A stretch of 64,000 nucleotides of DNA. Origin: Paucimonas lemoignei (GTDB lineage: Bacteria; Pseudomonadota; Gammaproteobacteria; Pseudomonadales; Pseudomonadaceae). Both the position numbers and the translations under genes were made by a program. The notes beneath the pieces were generated by a model, which had not been told where the DNA came from, made no database searches, and saw only the letters and a program-made list of their open reading frames with translations. Where the stretch lies: positions 2,108,001-2,172,000 of the forward strand of contig LS483371.1 of assembly GCA_900475325.1 (NCBI GenBank), given 5' to 3'. This document shows positions 52,222-59,848 of the stretch, one piece after another; positions within the stretch are counted from its first letter, which is position 1; every line of letters begins with the position of its first letter.

Positions 52222-53031
52222 ATGTTGCACCTCAGCGCGCTCTACCGTTTCCCGCTCAAATCCTGCAAGGCCGACGTGCTGCAGCAGGCATCTTTTGACG
52301 AGCTGGGGATGACCGGTGACCGACGCTGGATGCTGGTCGACGAGGCTAGCGGCCGATTCCTGACCCAGCGCGCCTTGCCGCACATGTCGCAGTTGTCGGT
52401 GTTATGGAATGCCGCCGGTGGCATTACCCTTTCAGCGCCGGGCTTTGCGGCCTTGGATGTCCCTGTCCCCTTGAACGAAGAGCAGCAGCTGCGCGGCGTG
52501 ACCGTGTGGCGCGATACCTTGCGCGTGCCTGATGCTGGTGATGAAGCTGCCCATTGGGTCAGCGAATTCATTGGCAAACCTACCCGTATGGTCCACGTCC
52601 CCGCCGATCGCGCACGCTGGTTGCCCAGTGGCTACGGCACGGTGGATGACCGGGTGGGGTTCGCCGACGGCTTTCCCTTGCTGTTGATCGGCCAGGCGTC
52701 GCTGGATGACTTGTCGGCCAGGATCGGCAAGCCTCAGGAAATGCTGCGCTTTCGGCCGAATCTGGTGGTGGAGGGCGCTGACGCCTTTGCCGAGGATGGC
52801 TGGAAACGGATCCGCATCGGCGATATCGAGTTTCGTCTGCTCAAGGGCTGTACGCGGTGCATTCTTACGACCATTGACCCGGCTACCGGGGAGCGCAATG
52901 CGGATCGCGAGCCTTTGGCGACGTTGAAGACTTATCGCGAGCGCGAGGGGGATGTGTGGTTTGGGCAGAATATGGTTAGTGATGGGCCGGGGGTGATTGA
53001 GGTGGGGATGCCGGTGGTTGTGTTGGAGTGA
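52222..53031 (+). CDS. MOSC domain-containing protein (YcbX-like)
   Basis: 269-residue protein with an N-terminal MOSC beta-barrel (LHLSALYRFPLKSCKADVLQQASFDELGMTGDRRWMLVD) and a C-terminal MOSC domain (RFRPNLVVEGADAFAEDGWKRIRIGDIEFRLLKGCTRCILTTIDPATGER) with the conserved Cys in KGCTRC. YcbX-type proteins bind molybdenum cofactor and reduce N-hydroxylated compounds with an electron donor. The 2Fe-2S ferredoxin domain of E. coli YcbX is missing, so this is the short form. The 3' end is notably G-rich. Confidence 0.9.
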   Translation: MLHLSALYRFPLKSCKADVLQQASFDELGMTGDRRWMLVDEASGRFLTQRALPHMSQLSVLWNAAGGITLSAPGFAALDVPVPLNEEQQLRGVTVWRDTLRVPDAGDEAAHWVSEFIGKPTRMVHVPADRARWLPSGYGTVDDRVGFADGFPLLLIGQASLDDLSARIGKPQEMLRFRPNLVVEGADAFAEDGWKRIRIGDIEFRLLKGCTRCILTTIDPATGERNADREPLATLKTYREREGDVWFGQNMVSDGPGVIEVGMPVVVLE

Positions 53032-53097
53032 TGTTTTTTTGTGAAGCGATTAGGTGCTAATCAAGGTTCACCGCGATAACTTCATTTCCTTTTTTGC

Positions 53098-53382
53098 GTG
53101 CATATCCGTTGTTGCGGTAACGGCCGCTTATGGTTGCGCTCTTACAGCGCCTCACTTTTGAACAGCGCAAAAGTAAGCAAAACGCTCTTGCCCCACCACT
53201 CGGTGCCTCGCCTAGGCTCGGCATGCCCGTAATCCGACATTGATTCGGCGGGCCGCCGCGAAGGGCCATCCCTGGCCCTGCGCGGCTAAACCGGCATCCC
53301 TGCCGGTTCACCCGCCGAATCAATATCGAATTCCGGCCAGCGTGGTTTGACGGGGCGCCTTAGATCAAAAGCCAGATCAACA
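53098..53382 (+). repeat. Structured repeat, left copy
   Basis: First of two facing copies of a repeat of roughly 280 bases. Conserved landmarks are CGGTAACGGCC, a GCTCTTGCCCCACCACTCGG block with CCTCGCCTAGGCTCGG, and CCAGCGTGGTTTGACGGGGC. Inside is a predicted three-way junction: an outer stem ATTGATTCGGCGGG/CCCGCCGAATCAAT (53239-53252 with 53311-53324), a hairpin GGGCCATCCCTGGCCC extended by GCCGCG/CGCGGC, and a hairpin AACCGGC/GCCGGTT. Short frames in it are not genes. Confidence 0.85.
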
Positions 53383-53435
53383 GCCAGATCAACAGCAGAT
53401 CAAAATCAAAGGCGGCGATGGTTGGTGCGACGTTG

Positions 53436-53507
53436 ATCTCTGTAGGAGCTGCCGAAGGCTGCGAAGGCGGCTACCGATTCGCAGCCTTCGGCAGCTCCTA
53501 CAGAGAT
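53436..53507 (+). repeat. REP/REPIN-like palindrome, GTAGGAGCTGCCGAAGGCTGCGA family
   Basis: Perfect inverted half-sites flank a short centre, placed between the two facing structured repeats. A lone TGTGGGAGCGAATTC-type half-site follows at 53526-53552. Confidence 0.87.
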
Positions 53508-53628
53508 ATCTGCACGCCGTCGGTTCTGTGGGAGCGAATTCATTCGCGAAGGCAATGGCACAAACAACGAATAACGCGAGACAACCACAGACAAAAAGCA
53601 GGTCGGCTGTCAGGCCGCCTCGCGCGCT

Positions 53629-53908
53629 TTTGATTTGGCTTTTGATCTTGGCGCCCCGTTAAACCACGCTGGCCGAACGAAGACCTTGAACCGTGGGTAA
53701 CCCGGCAGGACGCCGGGTTAGCCGCGCTGGGCCAGGGATGGCCCTTCGCGGCGGCCCACGGTTCAAGGTCTGCGGGCGGGTACACCGAGCCTAGGCGAGG
53801 TGCCGAGTGGTGGGGCAAGAGCGCTTTGGTTACTTTCGCGCTTTTCGAAAGTGACCCGCTGTAAAAGCGGAACCATAGGTGGCCGTTACCGCAGTAATGG
53901 ATATGTAC
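53629..53908 (-). repeat. Structured repeat, right copy (inverted)
   Basis: Complement of the left copy in its outer and inner parts. Its outer stem is unrelated in sequence, GACCTTGAACCGTGGG/CCCACGGTTCAAGGTC (53682-53697 with 53755-53770, 16 perfect pairs). The second hairpin is AACCCGGC/GCCGGGTT, one pair longer than in the left copy. The two copies plus the REP element fill the 909-base gap 53032-53940; I see no gene there. Confidence 0.85.
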
Positions 53909-53940
53909 TCAACACCCATGCGTTAAGCGTACTCCGCCTT

Positions 53941-55869
53941 TCACAAGTCATCAAAAAACCGCTCATGCCAATCCACCAACGGCTGTGGCGAATTAAGCTT
54001 CTGCCCGTAGATCACCGAATAAGACAGCACGTTCTGCACATACTGCCGAGTTTCATCAAACGGAATACTCTCCACCCACACATCAAATGCCAGGTGATTG
54101 GCACCCTTGAGCCATTGCCGCACACGACCAGGCCCAGCGTTATAGGCAGCAGAGGCGAGCACCCGGTTGCCATTGAACTGGCTATGCACCTGGCTCAGAT
54201 ACGCCGCGCCCAACTGAATATTGGTATCCGGGTCCAGCACCTGCTGAGGTGAAGCCAGCGGGATGCTGAACTTGCGCGCAGTTTCCTTGGCGGTGGCGGG
54301 CATCAACTGCATCAGACCACTGGCGCCAACACCCGAGCGAGCATCGTCCATGAACGCACTTTCCTGGCGGGTAATCGCAAACACCCAGCTCGAATGCAGG
54401 CCACGAACCTTGGCTTCTCGTACCAGTGTTTCGCGGTGAGCCATGGGGAAGCGGATGTCCAGATCGTCCCAGTATTGCGCCTGGCTAATGGTTCGGATCG
54501 CCGGGAAATACCATTTCAGGTCGTAGGCCAGCTTGGCCTGGGCGACCATCTCGTCACGGCTGAAATGACGGCTGACGTGATACCACTCACGACGACCGTC
54601 TACGATCTGTCCGCGAGCATGAAACTCCAGTGCGCGACGTACGCCCGGCGTGTTGCGCACCTTGGTGATCAGCGCCTGGCTGAGCAATAGCGGCTTGTTA
54701 TTCAACTGATAAGAGCTTTGTGTGCGATCTGCTGCCAGAAAGCCGTAGAAGTCGCGCTCCTTGGCAACGTCCTTGTACAACGACGGAATAAGCGGGCTTT
54801 TCGGCTGCGCCAATTCCAGCGAGCGCGCTTCCCAGTAACGCCAGCGATTGGTGTCGGCGAGGTCTTTGGGCAGGCGGCGGGTCAGCTCGTAGGCGTCTTC
54901 CCATTGGCCCAGGCGCAGCAGCAGTCGTAGACGCCACTCGGTGACGGTGTTGTCGCGCAGGTCCGGGTCATATTTGGTCATGACCTCAAGGGCGCGGCCG
55001 TCATAGCGGCGGGCCAGGGTCAGGCCGATTTCCTTGGCGATCTGCACCTGTTCTTCGTGGGAGAAGTGCATCTTGGCGGAATAGCCGTCGAGCATCTCCA
55101 TGGCTTTCTGTGGGTCTTGCTTGGCCAGGCGGCGCAGGCCCAGGCCAACCACGTCGGACATGGCTTCGTCCACCGGGGCGAACTGAGCCGGGTTGTTGAG
55201 CATCTCAGGCTTCTTGGCGATTTCCAGCAGCAGCTTGCCTTGTGGAGCAAGGCTGTTGAGGCTGTTGACCAGGGTCGTTGCCAGAGGGTAGTTGCCCGCC
55301 GTCGCCGCCAGTTTCGCGCGCTGCCAGCGTTTCTGTTCCGGCAACTGGCCGTCGGTGGCCCATTGCGCGAAGAAGCCATCGCAGGCTGCAGGCAGGCTCT
55401 TACCAGTCATCCACAGTTTTTCTGCGCTGGCGTAGCCTTCAGCTTTCTTGCCGTGGCCCAGCAGGTATTGGCCGTACAGGCAGTCCAGCTCGACGAAATT
55501 CATCTTCGGGTCGTAATACTTGACGAAGGGTTGCCAGTCGCCGCGTTCGGCCAGCCAGCGCAGCCAGCGCAATTTCATCCAGTTGGCCTGCGGCAGGTCA
55601 CCATGCTCGGCCAGGAATTTCTCGATTTCCGGATTGCTCGCGGTTTTCAGGCGCGCAGTCAGTTCGTCGTAAGCCAAATACGGTTCCAGCGGGTAGTCCG
55701 CCAGCGCCGAGGCGTACATGCGATAGGGGCCAGTATCGCCCTTGGCCAAGGCGCGCTTGGCTTCATCGTAGTACTGACGCTGTTGACTGAGATCCACCGC
55801 GTGGACGGATTGAGCCGCGGTAGCTGTGAGGAGCAGGCAGGAAAAAAGGCTGAACAAGCGACTGCGCAT
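53941..55869 (-). CDS. slt: Soluble lytic murein transglycosylase (Slt70 type)
   Basis: Periplasmic enzyme of 642 residues that cleaves peptidoglycan to 1,6-anhydro-muropeptides. A signal peptide covers about residues 1-24 (LFSCLLLTATAAQSVHA). A long superhelical U/L domain (about 30-460) precedes the catalytic SLT domain with Glu503 (FAITRQESAFMDDARS), SGVGASGLMQLMPATAKETA and NIQLGAAYLSQVHSQFNGN. The length equals that of E. coli Slt70. It diverges from uup. Confidence 0.95.
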   Translation of the reverse strand: MRSRLFSLFSCLLLTATAAQSVHAVDLSQQRQYYDEAKRALAKGDTGPYRMYASALADYPLEPYLAYDELTARLKTASNPEIEKFLAEHGDLPQANWMKLRWLRWLAERGDWQPFVKYYDPKMNFVELDCLYGQYLLGHGKKAEGYASAEKLWMTGKSLPAACDGFFAQWATDGQLPEQKRWQRAKLAATAGNYPLATTLVNSLNSLAPQGKLLLEIAKKPEMLNNPAQFAPVDEAMSDVVGLGLRRLAKQDPQKAMEMLDGYSAKMHFSHEEQVQIAKEIGLTLARRYDGRALEVMTKYDPDLRDNTVTEWRLRLLLRLGQWEDAYELTRRLPKDLADTNRWRYWEARSLELAQPKSPLIPSLYKDVAKERDFYGFLAADRTQSSYQLNNKPLLLSQALITKVRNTPGVRRALEFHARGQIVDGRREWYHVSRHFSRDEMVAQAKLAYDLKWYFPAIRTISQAQYWDDLDIRFPMAHRETLVREAKVRGLHSSWVFAITRQESAFMDDARSGVGASGLMQLMPATAKETARKFSIPLASPQQVLDPDTNIQLGAAYLSQVHSQFNGNRVLASAAYNAGPGRVRQWLKGANHLAFDVWVESIPFDETRQYVQNVLSYSVIYGQKLNSPQPLVDWHERFFDDL

Positions 55870-56083
55870 GAGACTTCCGAGCAGATGAACCGTGAAAAGT
55901 GCCGCTAGCTTAGCCTTTTGCCAGCTCCGGGTGAAAGCATTGCCGACGGGGGTTACTCACTTGGAAATAATTGAGCGCTATAAAGAAGGTCACCTGGTGG
56001 ATGTGGGCAGGGCAGTCGTCATTCAATCCCGACATCTGCCCACCATCTCAGGTAGAATGCGCCCCCGGTTTTTGGAGAAGCTC

Positions 56084-58000
56084 ATGACCCTGCTCAAATT
56101 CAGCGATGTGTCCCTTGCGTTCGGCGCCATGCCGTTGTTGGACAAGGTGTCCTGGCAGATCGCCCGTGGTGAGCGGGTGTGCATCATCGGCCGTAACGGC
56201 ACTGGCAAATCCAGCATGCTGAAGCTGGTCAAAGGCGTGCAGAAGCCCGACGACGGTGCTGTCTGGCGCGCCCCAGGCCTGAAGATCGGCGAGCTGCCCC
56301 AGGAATTGCCGGTGGCCGACGACCGGACCGTGTTCGACGTGGTCGCCGAAGGTCTTGATGGTGTGGGCGAGTTGCTGGCTCAGTACCACCACCTGGCGCA
56401 GAACTGCGTCACCGAGGAAGACCTCGACAAGCTGATGCACGTCCAGCAGGACCTCGAAGCCCGTGACGGCTGGCGCTTGCAGCAACTGGTCGACAGCACG
56501 TTGAGCCGTCTGCAGTTGCCCGCCGACAAGACCCTGGCCGAGTTGTCCGGTGGCTGGCGTCGCCGTGTGCTGCTGGCGCAGGCGCTGGTTTCCGAGCCTG
56601 ACCTGCTGCTGCTCGATGAACCGACCAACCACCTGGACATCGGCGCAATCGCCTGGCTGGAAGAAGCCCTCAAGGATTTCCAGGGGGCTGTGCTGTTCAT
56701 CACGCACGACCGTTCCTTCCTGCAGAACCTGGCGACGCGCATTCTCGAACTGGATCGCGGTGGCCTGATCGACTGGAATGGCGACTACGCCAGCTTCCTG
56801 GTCCACAAGGAAGCGTCCCTGGCCGCAGAAGAAACCGCCAACGCGCTGTTCGACAAGCGTCTGGCCCAGGAAGAAGTCTGGATTCGCCAGGGTATCAAGG
56901 CCCGTCGCACCCGTAACGAAGGCCGCGTGCGCGCCCTCAAGGCCCTGCGCGTTGAGCGTGGCGAGCGTCGTGAGCGTACCGGCAAGGCCAATATCCAGCT
57001 GGATACCGCCGACAAGTCCGGCAAGCAGGTCATGGTCCTGGACAACGTCAGCTTCGCCCACCCGGGCGGCCCGATGTTGATCAAGGACTTCTCCATGGTC
57101 CTGCAGCGCGAAGATCGCATCGGTCTGCTGGGTGCCAACGGTACCGGCAAGACCACGCTGCTCAAGCTGATGCTCGACAATCTGCAACCTACCAGCGGTT
57201 CGGTGGATGTCGGCACACGCCTGGACGTAGCTTACTTCGACCAGTTGCGCCATCAGCTGGATCTTGAGAAGACCGTGATCGACAACGTCGCCGAAGGTCG
57301 TGATTTCATCGACATCGACGGTCAGAGCCGCCACGTGCTGAGCTACCTGGGCGATTTCCTGTTCAGCCCGCAACGTGCGCGTACGCCGGTCAAAGCGTTG
57401 TCCGGTGGTGAGCGGGCCCGTCTTTTGCTGGCCAAGCTGTTCAGCAAGCCAGCGAACCTGCTGGTGCTCGACGAACCGACCAACGACCTCGATGTCGAGA
57501 CCCTGGAGCTGCTTGAAGAGGTTCTGCTGACCTTCAAGGGCACCGTGCTGATGGTCAGTCACGACCGGGCATTCCTCGATAACGTCGTCACCAGTACTCT
57601 GGTGTTCGAAGGCGAAGGCAAGGTTCGCGAATACGTGGGTGGTTATCAGGACTGGCTGCGCCAGGGTGGTTCCCCACGTCTGCTGGGCGTGAGCGACACC
57701 AAGTCCGGCAAGGCTGAGCTGGCCACTGCTGTGGTTGAAGCCGCTCCGGTGGCCGCCAAGGAAATGCCGGTCGCCAGTCCGAAGAAAAAACTCAGCTACA
57801 AGCTGCAGCGCGAGCTGGAAGCGCTGCCTGAGCAGATCGACGAAGTGGAAGGGGAGATCGCCTCCCTGACCGCTGAGATGGCTCAGCCTGCCTTTTACCA
57901 GCGTCCTGCCGAGCAGACCGCTGCTGTAATGGCTCAGCTGGAAAACCGTCAGGCACACCTGGACGGCCTGCTGGAACGTTGGGCAGAGCTTGACGCCTGA
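56084..58000 (+). CDS. uup: ABC-F ATPase Uup
   Basis: Soluble tandem ATPase of 638 residues acting on ribosomes or branched DNA rather than transport. There are two nucleotide domains, each with a Walker A (GRNGTGKSS near 36, GANGTGKTT in the second), a signature (LSGGWRRR, LSGGERARLLLA) and a Walker B (LLLLDEPTNHLD, LLVLDEPTNDLD). The linker carries EEVWIRQGIKARRTRNEGRVRALK, which is characteristic of Uup. The C-terminal coiled coil (about 570-638, KLSYKLQRELEALPEQIDEVE) is the Uup DNA-binding tail. I chose ATG 56084 (MTLLKFSDVS) with a TGGAG ribosome site over the long upstream frame. Confidence 0.95.
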   Translation: MTLLKFSDVSLAFGAMPLLDKVSWQIARGERVCIIGRNGTGKSSMLKLVKGVQKPDDGAVWRAPGLKIGELPQELPVADDRTVFDVVAEGLDGVGELLAQYHHLAQNCVTEEDLDKLMHVQQDLEARDGWRLQQLVDSTLSRLQLPADKTLAELSGGWRRRVLLAQALVSEPDLLLLDEPTNHLDIGAIAWLEEALKDFQGAVLFITHDRSFLQNLATRILELDRGGLIDWNGDYASFLVHKEASLAAEETANALFDKRLAQEEVWIRQGIKARRTRNEGRVRALKALRVERGERRERTGKANIQLDTADKSGKQVMVLDNVSFAHPGGPMLIKDFSMVLQREDRIGLLGANGTGKTTLLKLMLDNLQPTSGSVDVGTRLDVAYFDQLRHQLDLEKTVIDNVAEGRDFIDIDGQSRHVLSYLGDFLFSPQRARTPVKALSGGERARLLLAKLFSKPANLLVLDEPTNDLDVETLELLEEVLLTFKGTVLMVSHDRAFLDNVVTSTLVFEGEGKVREYVGGYQDWLRQGGSPRLLGVSDTKSGKAELATAVVEAAPVAAKEMPVASPKKKLSYKLQRELEALPEQIDEVEGEIASLTAEMAQPAFYQRPAEQTAAVMAQLENRQAHLDGLLERWAELDA

Positions 58001-58014
58001 TAGCGGCAGTCAAT

Positions 58015-58045
58015 AAAAAGCCCGGATCATTGATCCGGGCTTTTT
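58015..58045 (+). terminator. Rho-independent terminator after uup
   Basis: AAAAAGCCCGGATCA...TGATCCGGGCTTTTT is a strong GC-rich stem of at least 10 pairs followed by a T-run, starting 15 bases after the uup stop. The symmetric A/T flanks could also stop transcripts from the other strand. Confidence 0.92.
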
Positions 58046-58104
58046 ATTGGTGACTCAAGGAGGCGCGAGATCATGTTCTTCGGTTATTCAACCGTCCCAC
58101 GGTC

Positions 58105-58189
58105 CTGTAGGAGTTGTCGGAGGTTACGACGGCGACGAATGCGGTTTGTCTGACACTCCGCGATTCGCAGCCTGCGGCAGCTCCTACAG
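58105..58189 (+). repeat. REP/REPIN-like palindrome, one arm degenerate
   Basis: The right arm matches the GTAGGAGCTGCCG family well. The left arm (TGTAGGAGTTGTCGGAGGTTACGA) carries several C-to-T type changes. It lies between uup and the universal stress gene. Confidence 0.78.
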
Positions 58190-58275
58190 ATCCTGCGGTG
58201 TTAGATAACTCATGGACCGTCGCGTTTCTATTGTGCGACCAGGGCCAAGGCGGCATCTACAGTAAGTGCGTTGAA

Positions 58276-58716
58276 TCACTCGCCCTTTTTAAGGCGTACC
58301 GCTAGCACATCACACGGCGCGCCATGCAATACGTCATTGGCAGTCGAGCCGAGCAGCAAGGCCAGACCATGGCGGCCATGGCTGCCGACCACGATCAGGT
58401 CGCAGTTTTCTTTCTGCGCCAGTTCGTGGATTTCCTGGCGCGGCTGGCCGTAAACCAGATGGGCATCACCGACATTGACTTCCGGGAAGTTGGCCTTGAG
58501 TGCTGCGAGTTTTTCCTTGGCCTGATCAAATTGCTGCTGTTGCAGTTGGGAAAGATCCATCGGAACATCGCCGCCAAACGCCATGGCCATGGGCTCTACG
58601 ATGTGAACGATGGACAGCTTGGCACCATTGCGCACTGAGATCTCACGACCGCGGGCCAGAACAGGGCTGCACTCTTCAGTGAGGTCAACAGCGACCAGGA
58701 TATGTTCATACTTCAT
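58276..58716 (-). CDS. uspA: Universal stress protein, UspA family
   Basis: Cytosolic stress protein of 146 residues from ATG 58716. It starts MKYEHILVAVDLTEECSPVL and has VVGSHGRHGLALLLGSTANDVLHGAPCDVLAV; this fits the G-x2-G-x9-G(S/T) nucleotide loop of ATP-binding members. The ribosome site AGGACTTCCTC-ATG is clear. It stands alone, converging on uup. Confidence 0.93.
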   Translation of the reverse strand: MKYEHILVAVDLTEECSPVLARGREISVRNGAKLSIVHIVEPMAMAFGGDVPMDLSQLQQQQFDQAKEKLAALKANFPEVNVGDAHLVYGQPRQEIHELAQKENCDLIVVGSHGRHGLALLLGSTANDVLHGAPCDVLAVRLKKGE

Positions 58717-58826
58717 GAGGAAGTCCTCCGTAGGGTTGCGATGCATTGAGTATGGCCGTTTGACGCCGATCTGGGCAGGCCATTGTTTTCAAATTCGGTA
58801 TGTGGACAAAAAAGGCAGCAAGCAAT

Positions 58827-59264
58827 ATGACGTTCTGGATCATTCTGTCAATCATTGGTGTGATGTTGAGCCCTCTGGTGTGGCTCAGGCCCTCTCGCCA
58901 GCAAGGCGGCAAAATGGCACTGCGTCTGGAGGCTCGCCGTATCGGCCTGGCCATGCAGCTTGCGCCTCAGGAATGGCCTCACTGGCTGACCAAGGAGCCG
59001 CCCAGCCCGTGCGCGCAATACCATCGCCCGCGTCGCAGCGCGCAGGCGAACACGTGGGTGTATTGGCAGATGGAGCCGGGTGTCTGGCTCAATCGCTGGC
59101 GCGAGCCTTGTGAGGATGCACAATTGCTGGCGCATTTCAGCACCTTGCCCGCTGACGTGTTCAAGGTCGAAGCGGATCAGCAAATGATTGCCCTGTATTG
59201 GGCCGAGCGGGGCGAGGTAGAAGTTTTGCAGCGTATTGCAGCGGTGCTCAAGGCCCTGGCGTAA
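58827..59264 (+). CDS. Small single-helix membrane protein, 145 aa
   Basis: Unrecognised protein. One N-terminal membrane anchor (TFWIILSIIGVMLSPLVWL, residues 2-20) is followed by a soluble, Trp-rich domain (GLAMQLAPQEWPHWL, VYWQMEPGVWLNRW, ALYWAERGEVEVLQRIAAVL). The ATG at 58827 puts the anchor at the N-terminus; an upstream in-frame ATG at 58800 is possible. It is divergent from the universal stress gene. I recall a gene of this kind next to fadBA in other pseudomonads; function unknown. Confidence 0.75.
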   Translation: MTFWIILSIIGVMLSPLVWLRPSRQQGGKMALRLEARRIGLAMQLAPQEWPHWLTKEPPSPCAQYHRPRRSAQANTWVYWQMEPGVWLNRWREPCEDAQLLAHFSTLPADVFKVEADQQMIALYWAERGEVEVLQRIAAVLKALA

Positions 59265-59290
59265 CCGCGACAGGCCAAATTGCAGGCATT

Positions 59291-59315
59291 AAAAAGCCCG
59301 ATAACAACATCGGGC
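59291..59315 (-). terminator. Minus-strand rho-independent terminator
   Basis: Read on the minus strand: GCCCGAT-GTTGTT-ATCGGGC followed by TTTTT. The plus strand has no T-run after the stem, so it works for leftward transcription only. Confidence 0.75.
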
Positions 59316-59520
59316 CGGGGTTGGCCAGGCAGGCCGTAATCTGTAGCGCTTGGCGGTGCAACGCCGCAAGTCGCAGGCTAGAGCATTTGGCGTTGACCTC
59401 TAAGGTCGACCTCGTGCTGTAGTGCGTGGAATGTAGACTCTTTGCTCTGTTTTGTCGCGCTTTGGCAGGATTATTTTCGCGTGTGAGCCTCAACGGTGCA
59501 AAACCTTATTCTGGCTTTCA
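59291..59520 (-). ncRNA. Candidate small RNA on minus strand
   Basis: A minus-strand terminator at 59291-59315 has no minus-strand gene upstream of it before fadB. The sequence between folds readily by eye: CTTGCGGCG/CGCCAAG around 59360-59382, and GACCT/AGGTC around 59398-59411 (plus-strand coordinates). A possible promoter lies near 59470-59505 (TTGCAC with AAAATAAT about 18 bases on). The 5' end is a guess. The short frame in this stretch runs through the terminator and is not credible. The rest of the 584-base gap holds the fadB leader. Confidence 0.35.
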
Positions 59521-59674
59521 TCTCATGTTCACCATAAACGCAGTGAATAGATCCCGATCACGCCCGCACGGCGCCTGAGCTTGCTGCGATAGTAAGAGCC
59601 CATTTCCCGCATTTATTGATGATTCGTCGAATTGACAATTTGCGGGATTTGCATGAAGGTGTGCGTACCCAAAT

Positions 59675-59701
59675 CAAACGGGCGTATGAATTGAGCGTTT
59701 G
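59675..59701 (+). promoter_or_regulatory. Possible operator upstream of fadB
   Basis: CAAACG-N15-CGTTTG is a perfect 6-base inverted repeat about 148 bases before the fadB ATG. CAAAC/GTTTG half-sites recall PsrA, the fatty-acid-responsive TetR regulator of fadBA in Pseudomonas, but the spacing is wider than the short PsrA palindrome I remember. Confidence 0.3.
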
Positions 59702-59848
59702 GTAGTAAGACAGTTCTTACAGTTCCCGGCTACCGCATCGACGGGTGTGCCTGAAGGTTTGGCGTTGTATCGACGGGAACGTCGTATTCTCGCCAGACCA
59801 CAGCGTCCGGTGTGTATTGTTCAGCTTCCATATCGTGGAGATCAGTTG

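Noticed and set aside
53057..53323. 88-residue open frame in the structured repeat
   Set aside because: Such frames recur wherever this repeat occurs and follow its palindromes rather than a protein pattern.
53371..53410. Short direct repeats (CCAGATCAACA-like) at the edge of the left structured repeat, considered as a CRISPR-like or microsatellite array
   Set aside because: Only a few imperfect units without spacers; this is edge decay of the larger repeat.
56048..57958. 636-residue minus-strand open frame opposite uup
   Set aside because: Exact shadow of a conserved ABC-F gene; composition is typical of antisense reading.
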